Source: Prevotella sp.
GTDB lineage: Bacteria; Bacteroidota; Bacteroidia; Bacteroidales; Bacteroidaceae
Direction of reading: 5' to 3'
NCBI GenBank assembly: GCA_022486815.1
Contig: JAKVJW010000001.1
Coordinates: 1 to 64,000 of the forward strand
Length of the DNA stretch: 64,000 nucleotides
The notes beneath the pieces are model-generated. The model was given only the letters and a program-made list of their open reading frames with translations. It was not told where the DNA came from and did not search any database. Shown piece by piece: positions 45,541 through 54,563 of the stretch. The position numbers and the translations under genes are program-made. Every line of letters begins with the position of its first letter. Within the stretch, counting starts at the first letter, position 1.

Positions 45541-47400
45541 ATGAGTTTGGATTTATTCAATTATAATCGTCGGGAAACAAATGTCATACATGTCGGCGTA
45601 CTGGATATGGGTGGAAATAATCTTATCCGCATTCAGTCTATGACAACTACCAGTACTGATGATACAAAAGGCTCTGTAGCTCAAGCAGAACGGATTATCA
45701 AGGCAGGCGGAGAACTGGTCCGGCTGACAACCCAGGGTAAACGTGAGGCTGAGAATTTGAAAAATATCAAAGCTGAACTACTTGCTGATGGATACAGTAC
45801 ACCTCTCGTGGCAGATGTCCATTTCGTAGCTGATGTAGCTGATACGGCTGCTCAATACGCCGAAGGTGTACGCATTAACCCAGGAAACTATGTGGATCCT
45901 GCACGTAGATTCATCAAAAAAGAATATACTGACGAAGAGTATACTCAGGAACTCCAGAAGATTGAAGATCGCTTCATCCCCTTTCTGAATATTTGCAGGA
46001 AGAATCATACAGCTATACGCATCGGAGTCAACAACGGTTCTCTTTCAGACCGTATCCGTAATCGTTATGGTGATACACCGGAAGGTATCGTCGAGAGTTG
46101 CATGGAATTTCTTCGCATCTGTAAAAAACAACATTTCAATGATGTCGTCATTTCCATCAAAGCTTCCAATACCGTCGTCATGGTACACTCTGTACGTCTT
46201 TTGGTCGCTGAAATGGAAAAGGAGCACATGAAATATCCACTCCATCTGGGAGTGACGGAAGCAGGAGATGGCGAAGACGGACGGATAAAAAGTGCCGTAG
46301 GCATAGGTGCATTACTGGCTGACGGCATCGGAGATACCGTCAGGGTCAGTTTAAGTGAAGAACCGGAAGCTGAAATCCCTGTAGCACGCCATCTCGTCAA
46401 TTATATCACAATGCGTACCGGACATGTATTGATTCCGGCAACACAGGCAAAGAAATTCAACTGGATCAATCCTAAACGGCGCGAGACAAAAGCTGTTGAA
46501 AATATCGGCGGAGACCAAGTACCTGTCGTCATTGGCAAGAGCACAAAAGCAGACTATTGGTATACAGGTTCTACTATTCCGGAACATCCCGTTCCTCAAC
46601 AGAAGTATATCATTGACTACAATAAATTCGGAGAGCTACAGGGAGAAGGCAAATTGACAGAGTTGGAGAAGGACGGTACAAGATTCTATCCGATCTTCCC
46701 AGTCAATGCCATGCCTTTTATGGCTATGGTACAGTCACCATTGAAGTTTTTAGTCCTTCAGTTTGGTACTCCTGCTGCTGAATATCTGACCTGCCTGAAA
46801 TATCACCCTGAAGCAGTCGTTATCTGTATGAGTCACCACAAGAACCGTCTGGGTGACCAGCGCGCCCTTGTGCATGAAATGTGGTCTGCAGGCTTGAAAA
46901 ATCCTGTCATCTTTTCCCAAATGTACAGTCATTCACAAACGGAAAAAGAAGACTTCCAGATTGAATCAGCAGCAGATATGGGAGCATTGATGATGGATGG
47001 TCTTACTGACGGCATCTGGCTGCTGGATGGCGGCGATTTATCAGATGAGGATATCGTGTCAACAGCTTTTGATATTCTTCAAGCCGGTCGCCTCAGGACA
47101 TCCAAAACAGAATACATCAGTTGTCCAGGTTGTGGTCGTACCCTGTATGATCTTCAAGGCACGATATCAAAAATCAAAAAAGCCACCAAGGATATGAAAG
47201 GCCTTAAAATAGGTATTATGGGCTGTATTGTCAATGGTCCTGGAGAAATGCACGATGCCGATTATGGATATGTCGGAGCCGGTTTCAATAGAATCTCCCT
47301 CTATCGCAAACAAGTTTGCGTGGAGAAGAATATCCCTGAGGAAGATGCCGTAGACCATCTGCTGGCACTAATCAGGAAAGACAAGGAAAAACGCTCATGA
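45541..47400 (+). CDS. ispG: 4-hydroxy-3-methylbut-2-enyl diphosphate synthase (long form)
   Basis: Fe-S enzyme of the MEP pathway converting MEcPP to HMBPP, supplying isoprenoids for the polyprenyl synthase at 19.6 kb. The 619-aa product is the long form found in Bacteroidetes, Chlamydiae and plants, with an insertion domain between the TIM barrel (to about residue 290) and the C-terminal [4Fe-4S] domain. The TIM barrel starts VIHVGVLDMGGNNLIRIQSMTTT. Cluster ligands are visible in SCPGCGRTL and GIMGCIVNGPGEM near the C-terminus. Confidence 0.95.
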   Translation: MSLDLFNYNRRETNVIHVGVLDMGGNNLIRIQSMTTTSTDDTKGSVAQAERIIKAGGELVRLTTQGKREAENLKNIKAELLADGYSTPLVADVHFVADVADTAAQYAEGVRINPGNYVDPARRFIKKEYTDEEYTQELQKIEDRFIPFLNICRKNHTAIRIGVNNGSLSDRIRNRYGDTPEGIVESCMEFLRICKKQHFNDVVISIKASNTVVMVHSVRLLVAEMEKEHMKYPLHLGVTEAGDGEDGRIKSAVGIGALLADGIGDTVRVSLSEEPEAEIPVARHLVNYITMRTGHVLIPATQAKKFNWINPKRRETKAVENIGGDQVPVVIGKSTKADYWYTGSTIPEHPVPQQKYIIDYNKFGELQGEGKLTELEKDGTRFYPIFPVNAMPFMAMVQSPLKFLVLQFGTPAAEYLTCLKYHPEAVVICMSHHKNRLGDQRALVHEMWSAGLKNPVIFSQMYSHSQTEKEDFQIESAADMGALMMDGLTDGIWLLDGGDLSDEDIVSTAFDILQAGRLRTSKTEYISCPGCGRTLYDLQGTISKIKKATKDMKGLKIGIMGCIVNGPGEMHDADYGYVGAGFNRISLYRKQVCVEKNIPEEDAVDHLLALIRKDKEKRS

Positions 47401-47410
47401 CAAATCCTTT

Positions 47411-47456
47411 AGTATATCAGTTTGTTTAGAATATATTCTAAACAAACTGATATACT
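47411..47456. repeat. Perfect 46-bp palindrome
   Basis: AGTATATCAGTTTGTTTAGA plus AAT, followed immediately by its exact complement, with no loop: the 46-bp sequence equals its own reverse complement. It lies 11 bp after the ispG stop. There is no T tract on either side, unlike the other terminators in the window. Confidence 0.9.
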
Positions 47457-47480
47457 GTTATAAGAAACCTACTTAAAAAC

Positions 47481-47870
47481 ATGAGAATACAGGAATTAAT
47501 GAAAACCGTCCGTTTCGACGATATTAAAGATACTTTGAAGCAATCTGACTTCAATTTAAAAGAATTAAAAGAGTGCGAAAAGACCTTCAATGTATTACGA
47601 AATATCAAGCCCACCTTTGACTATTTTGACATGATTATCAATGTAAAAAGGTTAAATGGGCGTGTTATGGTTACCAATACACATCTCGGCTCCATCAGTG
47701 ACCTTGCTGGCAGAACTGTAAAAATCAGAAAAGAAGACCATTTTACATCTGCAGAAGCAGCAGCTCATATTATCTATCAGATTACTGCCCACGGATATGA
47801 TACCGTCAGATACAAGGATAATCTGGATGAGTGGGACGATGATATGATGACTGATTCAGACGAAGAATAG
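47481..47870 (+). CDS. Small conserved protein of unknown function (possibly DUF6557-like)
   Basis: A 129-aa protein starting MRIQELMKTVRFDDIKDTL, with no signal peptide or TM segment, and an acidic C-terminal tail (DEWDDDMMTDSDEE). It resembles small Bacteroidetes proteins whose N-terminus reads xFDDVxxxL (DUF6557 comes to mind, uncertain). It has no recognisable catalytic motif. The 46-bp palindrome is directly upstream. Confidence 0.7.
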   Translation: MRIQELMKTVRFDDIKDTLKQSDFNLKELKECEKTFNVLRNIKPTFDYFDMIINVKRLNGRVMVTNTHLGSISDLAGRTVKIRKEDHFTSAEAAAHIIYQITAHGYDTVRYKDNLDEWDDDMMTDSDEE

Positions 47871-47923
47871 TATTTTTGATCATACTCCCTTTTCATACCT
47901 CTTTTTTCGTCAAATCCAATCCG

Positions 47924-48877
47924 TCACACATTACCCAAATGAACATATCTTATGCCAGCTTTCAGGGCTATCTCCTTGGCTGCATACATGTCTTCCAGCA
48001 ATGTAGGCCCATGATTCTCCATCTTAAACATCGGAAAGCAACGACTGAAATGAAGAGGACAGTCTGCAAAACCATTTCCGACAAGCCATTCACACAGTTG
48101 TGAGACTAACTTCTTATCTGTATTAACTCCGGGTACAAGGAGGTTCGTAATTTCCAGATATACCCCTGCTTTCAGGAAAATCTTCAAAGTCTTGAGAACT
48201 GGTTCCAATGTCGCTCCGTTCCATTTCCGGTATATCTCATCACTGAAAGACTTCAGATCGATATTGGCAGCATCTATATAAGGAATCAGCCAGTGGAGGG
48301 GCTCCGGATTGATATAACCAGCAGACACAAGGACATTATAGAGATGATGTCGATGCGCCAATACAGCTATATCATGTACATACTCAATATAAGTAAGCGG
48401 TTCTGTATAGGTGTAAGCTATGGTCGGAAGATGGTTTTGCAAGGCCATATTGACAATATCTTCAGGAGCATATTCCTGATTAGGAACATCTTTTGGAGAA
48501 GTTTGGGAAATATCAAAATTCTGGCAGTTCTTGCAACGCAGATTACACCCCGCACAAGCAAGGGATAGGCATCTGCTACCGGGATGAAAATGCAATAACG
48601 GTTTCTTCTCTATCGGATCATCTGCTAACGCACAAGGCCGGCCATATACCATAGAATAAAGCTTACCTCCGATATTTTTCCGGCTCCGGCAAATACCGGT
48701 ATGCCCTACTTTTATCAGGCATTCATGAGGACAGAGCAGACAGCGGACATCATTTTTTCTGCTATTCATCTCGGAAATATCCCGGCAAGTTTGAATATCT
48801 GGTGTTTTCTCTACCACACGGGGCTGGTCTGAAACGGATTCTGTTACCTTTTCATAAAATTTCGCTTCATATAGCAT
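47924..48877 (-). CDS. amrS: AmmeMemoRadiSam system radical SAM enzyme
   Basis: A radical SAM protein related to pyruvate formate-lyase-activating enzymes. The 317-aa product has the cluster motif CNLRCKNC (CX3CX2C, about residue 110) and an N-terminal Cys cluster (CLLCPHECLIKVGHTGICRSR) typical of the AmrS family, followed by YSMVYGRPCALADDPIEKKPLLHFHPGS. Its ATG overlaps the stop of the AMMECR1/MEMO gene by one base (TAATG), so the two are translationally coupled. The reaction and substrate of the system are not known. Confidence 0.9.
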   Translation of the reverse strand: MLYEAKFYEKVTESVSDQPRVVEKTPDIQTCRDISEMNSRKNDVRCLLCPHECLIKVGHTGICRSRKNIGGKLYSMVYGRPCALADDPIEKKPLLHFHPGSRCLSLACAGCNLRCKNCQNFDISQTSPKDVPNQEYAPEDIVNMALQNHLPTIAYTYTEPLTYIEYVHDIAVLAHRHHLYNVLVSAGYINPEPLHWLIPYIDAANIDLKSFSDEIYRKWNGATLEPVLKTLKIFLKAGVYLEITNLLVPGVNTDKKLVSQLCEWLVGNGFADCPLHFSRCFPMFKMENHGPTLLEDMYAAKEIALKAGIRYVHLGNV

Positions 48878-50421
48878 TATTGATTCTCCTTCCCAACCTT
48901 TATTCCCATCGATTTCTCACTGAAAATAATAGCTTCATAGGTATAAAGTTCAGCGTTTTTCCAACCGTCCCAGCCTATTCCTGTCTTATCCTGGGCACAA
49001 TGCCCGAGAAACTCTTCCTTGGTCCAGTTGACTTCATCTGCTACCTGTGGCAGAAATGTTCCGCTACGAAAACCTTTCCGCATATAAATACCCTGTTTAC
49101 CATAGTGGAATTCACTGATATCTGTAATTCTATGAAGTGGCGTAAGAACAGAAATTTCAATATCAATTTTTGGAAGTTCCTCTTTATTAACAGGAGTAAA
49201 ACGTGGATCTTCAAAAGCAGCCGCCCTCGCCATCTCTCTGACTACATCAGTCAATGGAATATCTGCTCCAAAATGGCCTATACAGCCACGGAGACGGCCG
49301 TTTTCATTCAAGGTTACGAAAGCTCCACATTTGCGCATGAGACGTGCAGAAAACGGTCCTGAAGAAGTTTCTGAATCCGAAGAAATGCTTCTTCTGGCAA
49401 GAATCAGCAACGCTTTCTTCTCCTCTAAAGTCAAAAATTCTTTAGAAGAAAGAGTCTGCTGTCCCGAAGACAATGCTATATGGTCAGAATCTTTCTCTGA
49501 CTGTACATAATCCCTATTATTCGAGAAAATATCAGCAGATCGCTCCTCCGATAATGTCTGACAAAGCGCATAATATCCTACGACCTCCTTTTTCTCTCCG
49601 TATGGAGAATCACCGGAATTCAAATAAATGAGTTTGTAAAGATTTAACTTCGGATTGTTCTCACTCATCATCAAGAGAACGGCAATACCGCATTGTCCGC
49701 AAGCACTGGTAGCAAGATTGTGAAAACCGAGGAAATGATTATCCGACAGGGTCTTGACAAATTTTTCCAGACTACCTGTTGCAATTGCATCTCCTGTCCG
49801 ATGATCCACTTTTTCTGCATCATCATACGAAGGGTAATGAGAAAAGTCACTACTGATTACAAAGAGATTCCGAGAATTGAAATAAGGTTGTAAAGCTTTG
49901 GCTATTTCACGAAGGCGATTCATGTCCTCTGTTCCGATAATAATAGGAACAATAGGCGGGACATCTTTCAGATGATACTGTAAAAACGGAAGTTGAACCT
50001 CCAGACAGTGTTCACGGTCATGAGCCTGAGGCAAATATTGAAACACCCTGTTTTCCGTAATGAGGCGATCACAAAGAACTGTATCTACTTTTACCTTGCC
50101 TAAAGGAGTAGCATAACAGGCAAAAGCATTACAGACAGAGGCACCATCAAAAGCTACGTGATGAGAAGGTCCTATCAGGAAAATATGATCATAACGGACA
50201 TTCGTAGAGATCTGGGCAAAGGCGTCTGCCGCTACCCTACCGGAAAACACATACCCTGCATGAGGTACGATCACCGACTGGATATACTGATCAGCAAAAA
50301 GAACTTTTGCACTGGCAAAATAGGATTTTAGATAGACTTTCAGTTCTTGTTGATCTCTAGGATAGAACTGACCGGCAACCGCCATCGGGCGTACTGTCTC
50401 CCCTTCTTGTATTCCATTCAT
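48877..50421 (-). CDS. MEMO1-AMMECR1 fusion, AmmeMemoRadiSam system B+A (start corrected)
   Basis: The N-terminal half is a MEMO/AmrB-type fold (MAVAGQFYPRDQQEL, PHAGYVFSGRVAADAF, GPSHHVAFDG, SSDFSHYPSYDDAE), and the C-terminal 190 residues (from FLTLEEKKALLILARRSI) are AMMECR1/AmrA-type (GAFVTLNENGRLRGCIGH, AAAFEDPRFTPV). Both halves are separate genes in many species. The ORF-track start (50526) adds a hydrophobic N-terminus that looks like a signal peptide, but that DNA is a terminator hairpin with a T run followed by TACTTTTG and AGGAGGT. ATG 50421 sits 6 bp after the SD and gives 514 aa, a cytosolic protein. Confidence 0.88.
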   Translation of the reverse strand: MNGIQEGETVRPMAVAGQFYPRDQQELKVYLKSYFASAKVLFADQYIQSVIVPHAGYVFSGRVAADAFAQISTNVRYDHIFLIGPSHHVAFDGASVCNAFACYATPLGKVKVDTVLCDRLITENRVFQYLPQAHDREHCLEVQLPFLQYHLKDVPPIVPIIIGTEDMNRLREIAKALQPYFNSRNLFVISSDFSHYPSYDDAEKVDHRTGDAIATGSLEKFVKTLSDNHFLGFHNLATSACGQCGIAVLLMMSENNPKLNLYKLIYLNSGDSPYGEKKEVVGYYALCQTLSEERSADIFSNNRDYVQSEKDSDHIALSSGQQTLSSKEFLTLEEKKALLILARRSISSDSETSSGPFSARLMRKCGAFVTLNENGRLRGCIGHFGADIPLTDVVREMARAAAFEDPRFTPVNKEELPKIDIEISVLTPLHRITDISEFHYGKQGIYMRKGFRSGTFLPQVADEVNWTKEEFLGHCAQDKTGIGWDGWKNAELYTYEAIIFSEKSMGIKVGKENQ

Positions 50422-50427
50422 AGCATT

Positions 50428-50456
50428 ACCTCCTATTGCAAAAACAAACAAAAGTA
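50428..50456 (-). promoter_or_regulatory. Promoter and Shine-Dalgarno of the AmmeMemoRadiSam operon
   Basis: On the minus strand TACTTTTG (50449-50456) is a -7 box, and ATAGGAGGT (50428-50436) is an unusually strong SD for this genome. Together they decide the start at 50421. Confidence 0.7.
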
Positions 50457-50457
50457 A

Positions 50458-50492
50458 TAAAAAAATGCCCGTCAATGATTTCGACAGGCATT
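50458..50492 (-). terminator. Terminator downstream of cysS
   Basis: On the minus strand AATGCCTGTC / GACGGGCATT (one mismatch) forms a hairpin followed by TTTTTTT. It lies about 180 nt past the cysS stop and inside the ORF-track version of the MEMO gene. Confidence 0.75.
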
Positions 50493-50668
50493 CTCTTTTC
50501 TTTCTATCAGGGACATTCTGCATCACTTTAGAACTTAATCCCTGCTTTTCATAGTTTACCCCATAAGAATGCCTAACTTATCTTTTAAACATCCATGAAC
50601 AGCAAAATTGGGAAACGGATACCAGAAACCGATTTTATGGATTAACAAACTATCCTTTCCCCAAATGG

Positions 50669-52159
50669 TCATCTATCCAACTTCCAGGTAGCTCCATCCT
50701 GAGTATCCTGAATTTTAAACCCATCCTGTTGTAACTCATTACGAATCTGGTCACTTGTGGTCCAGTCCTTGGCCTCTTTAGCCTTGGCACGAAGATCGAG
50801 GACCATATCCACTACTTTACCAAAGGATTTTTCCCGCTCACTATTATTAGCACCAGTCTCACTCTTCAATCCCAGAATATTAAAGGTGAATAGATTCATA
50901 GTATCTGAAAGTTCTTTCAGATCCTCAGAACTGATTTTCGCCTTGTGATCTACAATGGTATTGACCAGATGACAAGCTTCAAACAGATTACTGATAACCG
51001 TAGGAGTCTGTAAATCATCGTTCATGGCATCATAGCATTTCTGCCGAAGTCCACTCACAAATCCAGTCGTGCCGTCATCACTGCTTTTAGAAACTTGAAT
51101 ACGCTTGATGTCATTGATACCATCCATCAAACGTTTATAGCCCTTTTCTGCAGATAGAAGGGCTTCATTAGAGAAATCAACCGTACTACGATAATGGGCA
51201 GAAAGGATAAAGAAACGGATTGTCATCGGACTATAAGCCTGTTTGAGGGTCGGATGATTACCCGTAAAGAATTGCTCTAAAGTAATAAAATTACCCAGAC
51301 TCTTCCCCATCTTCTGGCCATTGATGGTAATCATGTTGTTGTGCATCCAGTAGTGCACCATCTGATCACCTTGACTGGCTACAGCTTGTGCTATCTCACA
51401 TTCATGATGAGGAAAGACCAGGTCCATTCCTCCTCCATGAATATCAAAGTGATTACCTAAGTATTTCCTGCCCATAGCTGTACACTCGCAATGCCAACCC
51501 GGATAACCTACGCTCCAGGGACTTGGCCACCGCATGATATGCTCAGGTTGAGCCTTCTTCCAAAGGGCAAAATCGCACTGGTGCTTCTTCTCGCCAACGC
51601 CATTCAATTCCCGGCTGTTGTTGATGATATCCTTTAGATTACGGCCTGAAAGAATGCCATAATGATATTTCTGATCATATTTCACGACATCGAAATAGAC
51701 AGAGCCATTACTGATATAGGCAAAACCATTGTTCAGAATTTCTTTAGTCAACTCTTCTTGCTCTATGATGTGTCCTGTAGCATGGGGTTCAATGGAAGGT
51801 GAAAGAACATTCAGTGCTTCCATAGCATGATGATAACGAATGGTATAATACTGTGCTATTTCCATAGGCTCCAACTGCTCCAGACGGGCTTTTTTCTCAA
51901 TCTTATCCTCACCTTCATCAGCATCGTGTTCCAAATGCCCCACATCCGTAATGTTACGTACATAACGTACTTTATAACCCAGATGGGACAAATAACGGAA
52001 AAGGACATCAAATGTTATTGCCGGACGTGCATGTCCTAAATGTGGATCACCATAAACAGTTGGTCCGCAAACATACATGCCTACATGCGGTGCATGCAAG
52101 GGTTTGAAAATTTCTTTTCTACGAGAAAGTGTATTATAAACAATCAGTTTTTGTTCCAT
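50669..52159 (-). CDS. cysS: Cysteinyl-tRNA synthetase (start corrected)
   Basis: Charges tRNA-Cys. Class I synthetase with zinc-site Cys in [11 protein letters not shown], the HIGH-type motif PHLGHARP, the zinc-ligand segment [36 protein letters not shown] and the KMSKS motif as KMGKSLGN. The ORF-track start (52255) lies upstream of a full promoter; ATG 52159 ([11 protein letters not shown]) follows the promoter and gives 496 aa. ATG 52162 is one codon earlier and equally possible. Confidence 0.95.
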   Translation of the reverse strand: MEQKLIVYNTLSRRKEIFKPLHAPHVGMYVCGPTVYGDPHLGHARPAITFDVLFRYLSHLGYKVRYVRNITDVGHLEHDADEGEDKIEKKARLEQLEPMEIAQYYTIRYHHAMEALNVLSPSIEPHATGHIIEQEELTKEILNNGFAYISNGSVYFDVVKYDQKYHYGILSGRNLKDIINNSRELNGVGEKKHQCDFALWKKAQPEHIMRWPSPWSVGYPGWHCECTAMGRKYLGNHFDIHGGGMDLVFPHHECEIAQAVASQGDQMVHYWMHNNMITINGQKMGKSLGNFITLEQFFTGNHPTLKQAYSPMTIRFFILSAHYRSTVDFSNEALLSAEKGYKRLMDGINDIKRIQVSKSSDDGTTGFVSGLRQKCYDAMNDDLQTPTVISNLFEACHLVNTIVDHKAKISSEDLKELSDTMNLFTFNILGLKSETGANNSEREKSFGKVVDMVLDLRAKAKEAKDWTTSDQIRNELQQDGFKIQDTQDGATWKLDR

Positions 52160-52182
52160 CATAAATCTATTTTTCTGATATG

Positions 52183-52213
52183 CAAATATATGATTTTTAT
52201 AGCAGAGGACAAA
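52183..52213 (-). promoter_or_regulatory. Promoter of cysS
   Basis: On the minus strand TTTG (52210-52213), a 19-nt spacer and TATATTTG (52183-52190). It lies inside the ORF-track extension of cysS. Confidence 0.75.
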
Positions 52214-52263
52214 ATAAAAAAACGATTTTTGCGATTTTACCTTTTCTACCATCAAAATTTAAG

Positions 52264-52271
52264 TAACTTTG
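52264..52271 (+). promoter_or_regulatory. -7 box of the HAD phosphatase gene
   Basis: TAACTTTG lies 31 bp before the ATG. It is divergent from the cysS promoter. Confidence 0.55.
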
Positions 52272-52302
52272 CAAACATTCAGCAAATCTTACAAATAAAA
52301 AC

Positions 52303-53091
52303 ATGGATAAATACGCCATCTTCAGTGATATTGACGGAACATTAGTTAGTTTCAAGACCCATCGCGTACCGGAATCTGCCGTTCAGGCTCTTACAGAAGC
52401 ACACCAAAGAGGGCATCATTTTTATATTTCTACCGGCAGACCTCCCTGCTTCATCACAAATCTAAAACAGGTAGAACCACTTATCGATGGTTATATAAGC
52501 GCAAATGGAGCCTACTGCTTTATCGGGAAAAAGGAAGTTTATTGTCGTTCTATCTTACAAGAAGATGTTGATACCCTGTTGAATTTTTCTGACCAGTTAG
52601 GTTTTCCTTGCATTGTCGTCGGAGAAAAGACTGTTGCTGTATATAACAATACTCCTGAAGTCAATGATGTGTTCTATAACCAACTTGGTGTACCCGGACT
52701 CGACAAAGCACCATCAACAGATGCTTTAGAGGGACAACGTATTTTACAGTTGACACCCTTTATATCTCCGACTCAGGAAAAAAAGATCATGCCATATCTC
52801 AAGCATTGCAATGGTGGCCGCTGGACCCGGAAATTCTTAGATATTACAGATGCTGATGCTGACAAGGGAAAAGGGCTATTGAAAATGGCTGAATATGAAG
52901 AAATAAATATCAGTCATACTATCGCTTTAGGAGACGGAGGAAATGATATTCCTATTATCCGACAGGCAGGAATAGGGATAGCTATGGGGAATGCATCAGA
53001 TACTACTAAGAAGTCAGCTGACTTCGTCACAAAGGATGTGGATGATAATGGTCTGGCCTATGCTCTGAAACACTACAAAATCATCAAGTAA
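52303..53091 (+). CDS. HAD superfamily phosphatase, Cof type
   Basis: A 262-aa cytosolic phosphatase of the Cof/YidA (HAD IIB) group. The nucleophile motif is FSDIDGTLVS (DxDGT, residues 7-16), motif II STGRP (about 46-50), motif III with GKGLLKM (Lys about 188), and motif IV LGDGGNDIPII (GDxxND). These enzymes dephosphorylate sugar phosphates, flavin or pyridoxal phosphates and similar metabolites; the substrate cannot be told. Monocistronic with its own -7 box. Confidence 0.92.
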   Translation: MDKYAIFSDIDGTLVSFKTHRVPESAVQALTEAHQRGHHFYISTGRPPCFITNLKQVEPLIDGYISANGAYCFIGKKEVYCRSILQEDVDTLLNFSDQLGFPCIVVGEKTVAVYNNTPEVNDVFYNQLGVPGLDKAPSTDALEGQRILQLTPFISPTQEKKIMPYLKHCNGGRWTRKFLDITDADADKGKGLLKMAEYEEINISHTIALGDGGNDIPIIRQAGIGIAMGNASDTTKKSADFVTKDVDDNGLAYALKHYKIIK

Positions 53092-53265
53092 TAAGAAAAA
53101 TGGGTATAGAATCCTAAAAACCCTCAGATAAAATATACCCCGTTATCCTATCCCTTAAAATTAAAACAACCGTGTCTCCAAAAATGGATTGAAGACACAG
53201 TCACAAATATTCTAAATCTCTATCATTTCTGTACGTTCTAACATATAAAGTACAGATCTGATAAA

Positions 53266-53505
53266 TCAGTCTACAGCGTCCTTACTGTCAACGGCATCAT
53301 AACCTTTTGCAGAGTTGTGACTAATCAATTCGTGGATATCCATCTCATGATAACCACCGTTAGCTTTATCTGCAGCATCCATCTCTTCTACTTCCTTCTT
53401 TTCAGCTTCAGAATGAGTAAAAGTTGATTTGGACTTTAGTTCACACACTCCCCAACCAATTAATGCCACAACAATAAAAAGCAAAAATGCTAATTGAATA
53501 CTCAT
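53266..53505 (-). CDS. Small single-TM protein with acidic tail (start corrected)
   Basis: A 79-aa protein from ATG 53505 (MSIQLAFLLFIVVALIGWGV), consisting of an N-terminal TM segment and a charged, soluble C-terminal tail (EAEKKEVEEMDAADKANGGYHEMDIHELI). The ORF-track start at 53529 falls about at the expected transcription start of the -7 box at 53534. I do not recognise the family. It may be an inner-membrane protein with the tail in the cytoplasm. Confidence 0.6.
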   Translation of the reverse strand: MSIQLAFLLFIVVALIGWGVCELKSKSTFTHSEAEKKEVEEMDAADKANGGYHEMDIHELISHNSAKGYDAVDSKDAVD

Positions 53506-53533
53506 TATTATAAATGTATTTGAATTCAAGATG

Positions 53534-53541
53534 CAAATTTA
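53534..53541 (-). promoter_or_regulatory. -7 box of the small TM protein gene
   Basis: The minus strand reads TAAATTTG, 28 bp before ATG 53505. Confidence 0.5.
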
Positions 53542-54036
53542 CACATTTCTTTCGAAATGACAATCATAGAACCTTTTTTTTTCAGGATTTATGACTAATC
53601 CACTTGACTTATCTATAACTGTATAGTTGAGTACTAACCTATTCATGGTATTTATAATAATCCTCTAAAAAAGGATACATAAATTTTGATAAACAACTTT
53701 TAATCATTTTTGAACTTGGAAGGCAGTGACTATGAAAGGATTTGGTTTATACTTTTAATACTCTATTTGCTAATTTACGATACAACTTCCTAAGAGTATG
53801 ACGGATTCACTTGATCCCTTTTAGTTTCTCTTCCTAATCTGGAATTAAGTAATAATTTTTGAATATATTGAAAAAATAATCTTTTACCGATTCATTCTAT
53901 CCATTTTATCATAATGTAACATAAAATAACCACAAATAGATATTATTATCCATATTAAACATATATTTTCTCTAAATCAGTTTCAGTATATAATCAATGT
54001 GTCACATTCATTCTCTATAAACTTTATTAAGTTCCA
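53542..54036. other. AT-rich intergenic stretch, nothing recognised
   Basis: About 500 bp with no frame longer than a few dozen codons, no strong hairpin and no repeat-family unit. It precedes the operator-like element of locus B. Confidence 0.4.
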
Positions 54037-54073
54037 TTTTGTGTGCGAACACAAAACGATTGATACATATCAA
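54037..54073. promoter_or_regulatory. Palindromic operator-like element plus perfect FNR-like dyad (locus B)
   Basis: TTTTGTGTGCGAACACAAAA (54037-54056) is an almost perfect dyad. TTGATACATATCAA (54060-54073) is a perfect inverted repeat matching TTGATnnnnATCAA. The distance from the first palindrome to the -7 box is 77 bp, exactly as in locus A. Confidence 0.65.
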
Positions 54074-54133
54074 GAAAAACAACAAATAACAAGGATTTAC
54101 TTCGTTATTATCACTTGCTAATATCTAAAGTAC

Positions 54134-54141
54134 TAACTTTG
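54134..54141 (+). promoter_or_regulatory. -7 box of locus B
   Basis: TAACTTTG followed by CAGTGTC, the same start region as locus A. Confidence 0.65.
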
Positions 54142-54147
54142 CAGTGT

Positions 54148-54292
54148 CATCAAAAGAAAGTAAGTTTGAAGGATAAGTTCAAGAACGAACAATCAAGGAT
54201 GACAAGGTAAAGGATACAAAACAGGATAAGTATAAAATAAAACACGAGGGCCGAAAGGTCTGAAGTAAAAGGTAAAAAGAAAGGAAAAAATT
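54148..54292 (+). ncRNA. Purine-rich leader RNA (locus B)
   Basis: About 145 nt, A/G rich and C-poor, ending with a stem GGCC GAAA GGTC and then AAAAGGTAAAAAGAAAGG before the ATG. It is shorter than the locus A leader but has the same order of parts. Confidence 0.5.
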
Positions 54293-54379
54293 ATGTTGAC
54301 AAGTGGAAGTATGATGTGCTATGCAATACTATTCTTCGTATTTGCGGGTGTAATCAGTTCAACTATCGAACGTCGATAA
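54293..54379 (+). CDS. 28-aa single-TM micropeptide (locus B)
   Basis: ATG at 54293, preceded by AAAGGAAAAAATT, opens a frame starting MLTSGSMMCYAILFFVFAGV and ending IERR-stop. Residues 7-22 form one hydrophobic segment and the C-terminus is charged. It is followed by a strong terminator. The primary sequence is not obviously similar to the locus A peptide, but size, TM topology, leader and promoter match. Function is unknown. The ORF track shows a 71-aa ORF in another frame here, which I reject. Confidence 0.6.
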   Translation: MLTSGSMMCYAILFFVFAGVISSTIERR

Positions 54380-54422
54380 TATTTTCGGCAAATTCAGGAA
54401 AAATTAAAAAATCAAGTAGAAG

Positions 54423-54461
54423 GTCGCAACAAGCTGAAAAGTTTGTTGCGACTTTATTTTT
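54423..54461 (+). terminator. Terminator of locus B
   Basis: The arms GTCGCAACAA / TTGTTGCGAC with a 10-nt loop, followed by TTTATTTTT. Confidence 0.85.
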
Positions 54462-54563
54462 AATTGACAACTGTCAATTTATAATTTTCAAGAAAACTAT
54501 TTCCTTATCTATTTTACAAATTTGTTTATGAAACAATTTTATAGAAGGAAAAAGCCGGAATAT

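Noticed and set aside
53092-53265. Possible small RNA or terminator between the HAD gene and the small TM gene
   Set aside because: Only a weak inverted repeat (GTGTC...GACAC) could be seen, without a T tract or promoter.
54316-54531. 71-aa ORF overlapping locus B
   Set aside because: It runs through the terminator hairpin of locus B, starts without SD, and the 28-aa frame fits the promoter-leader-terminator layout better.
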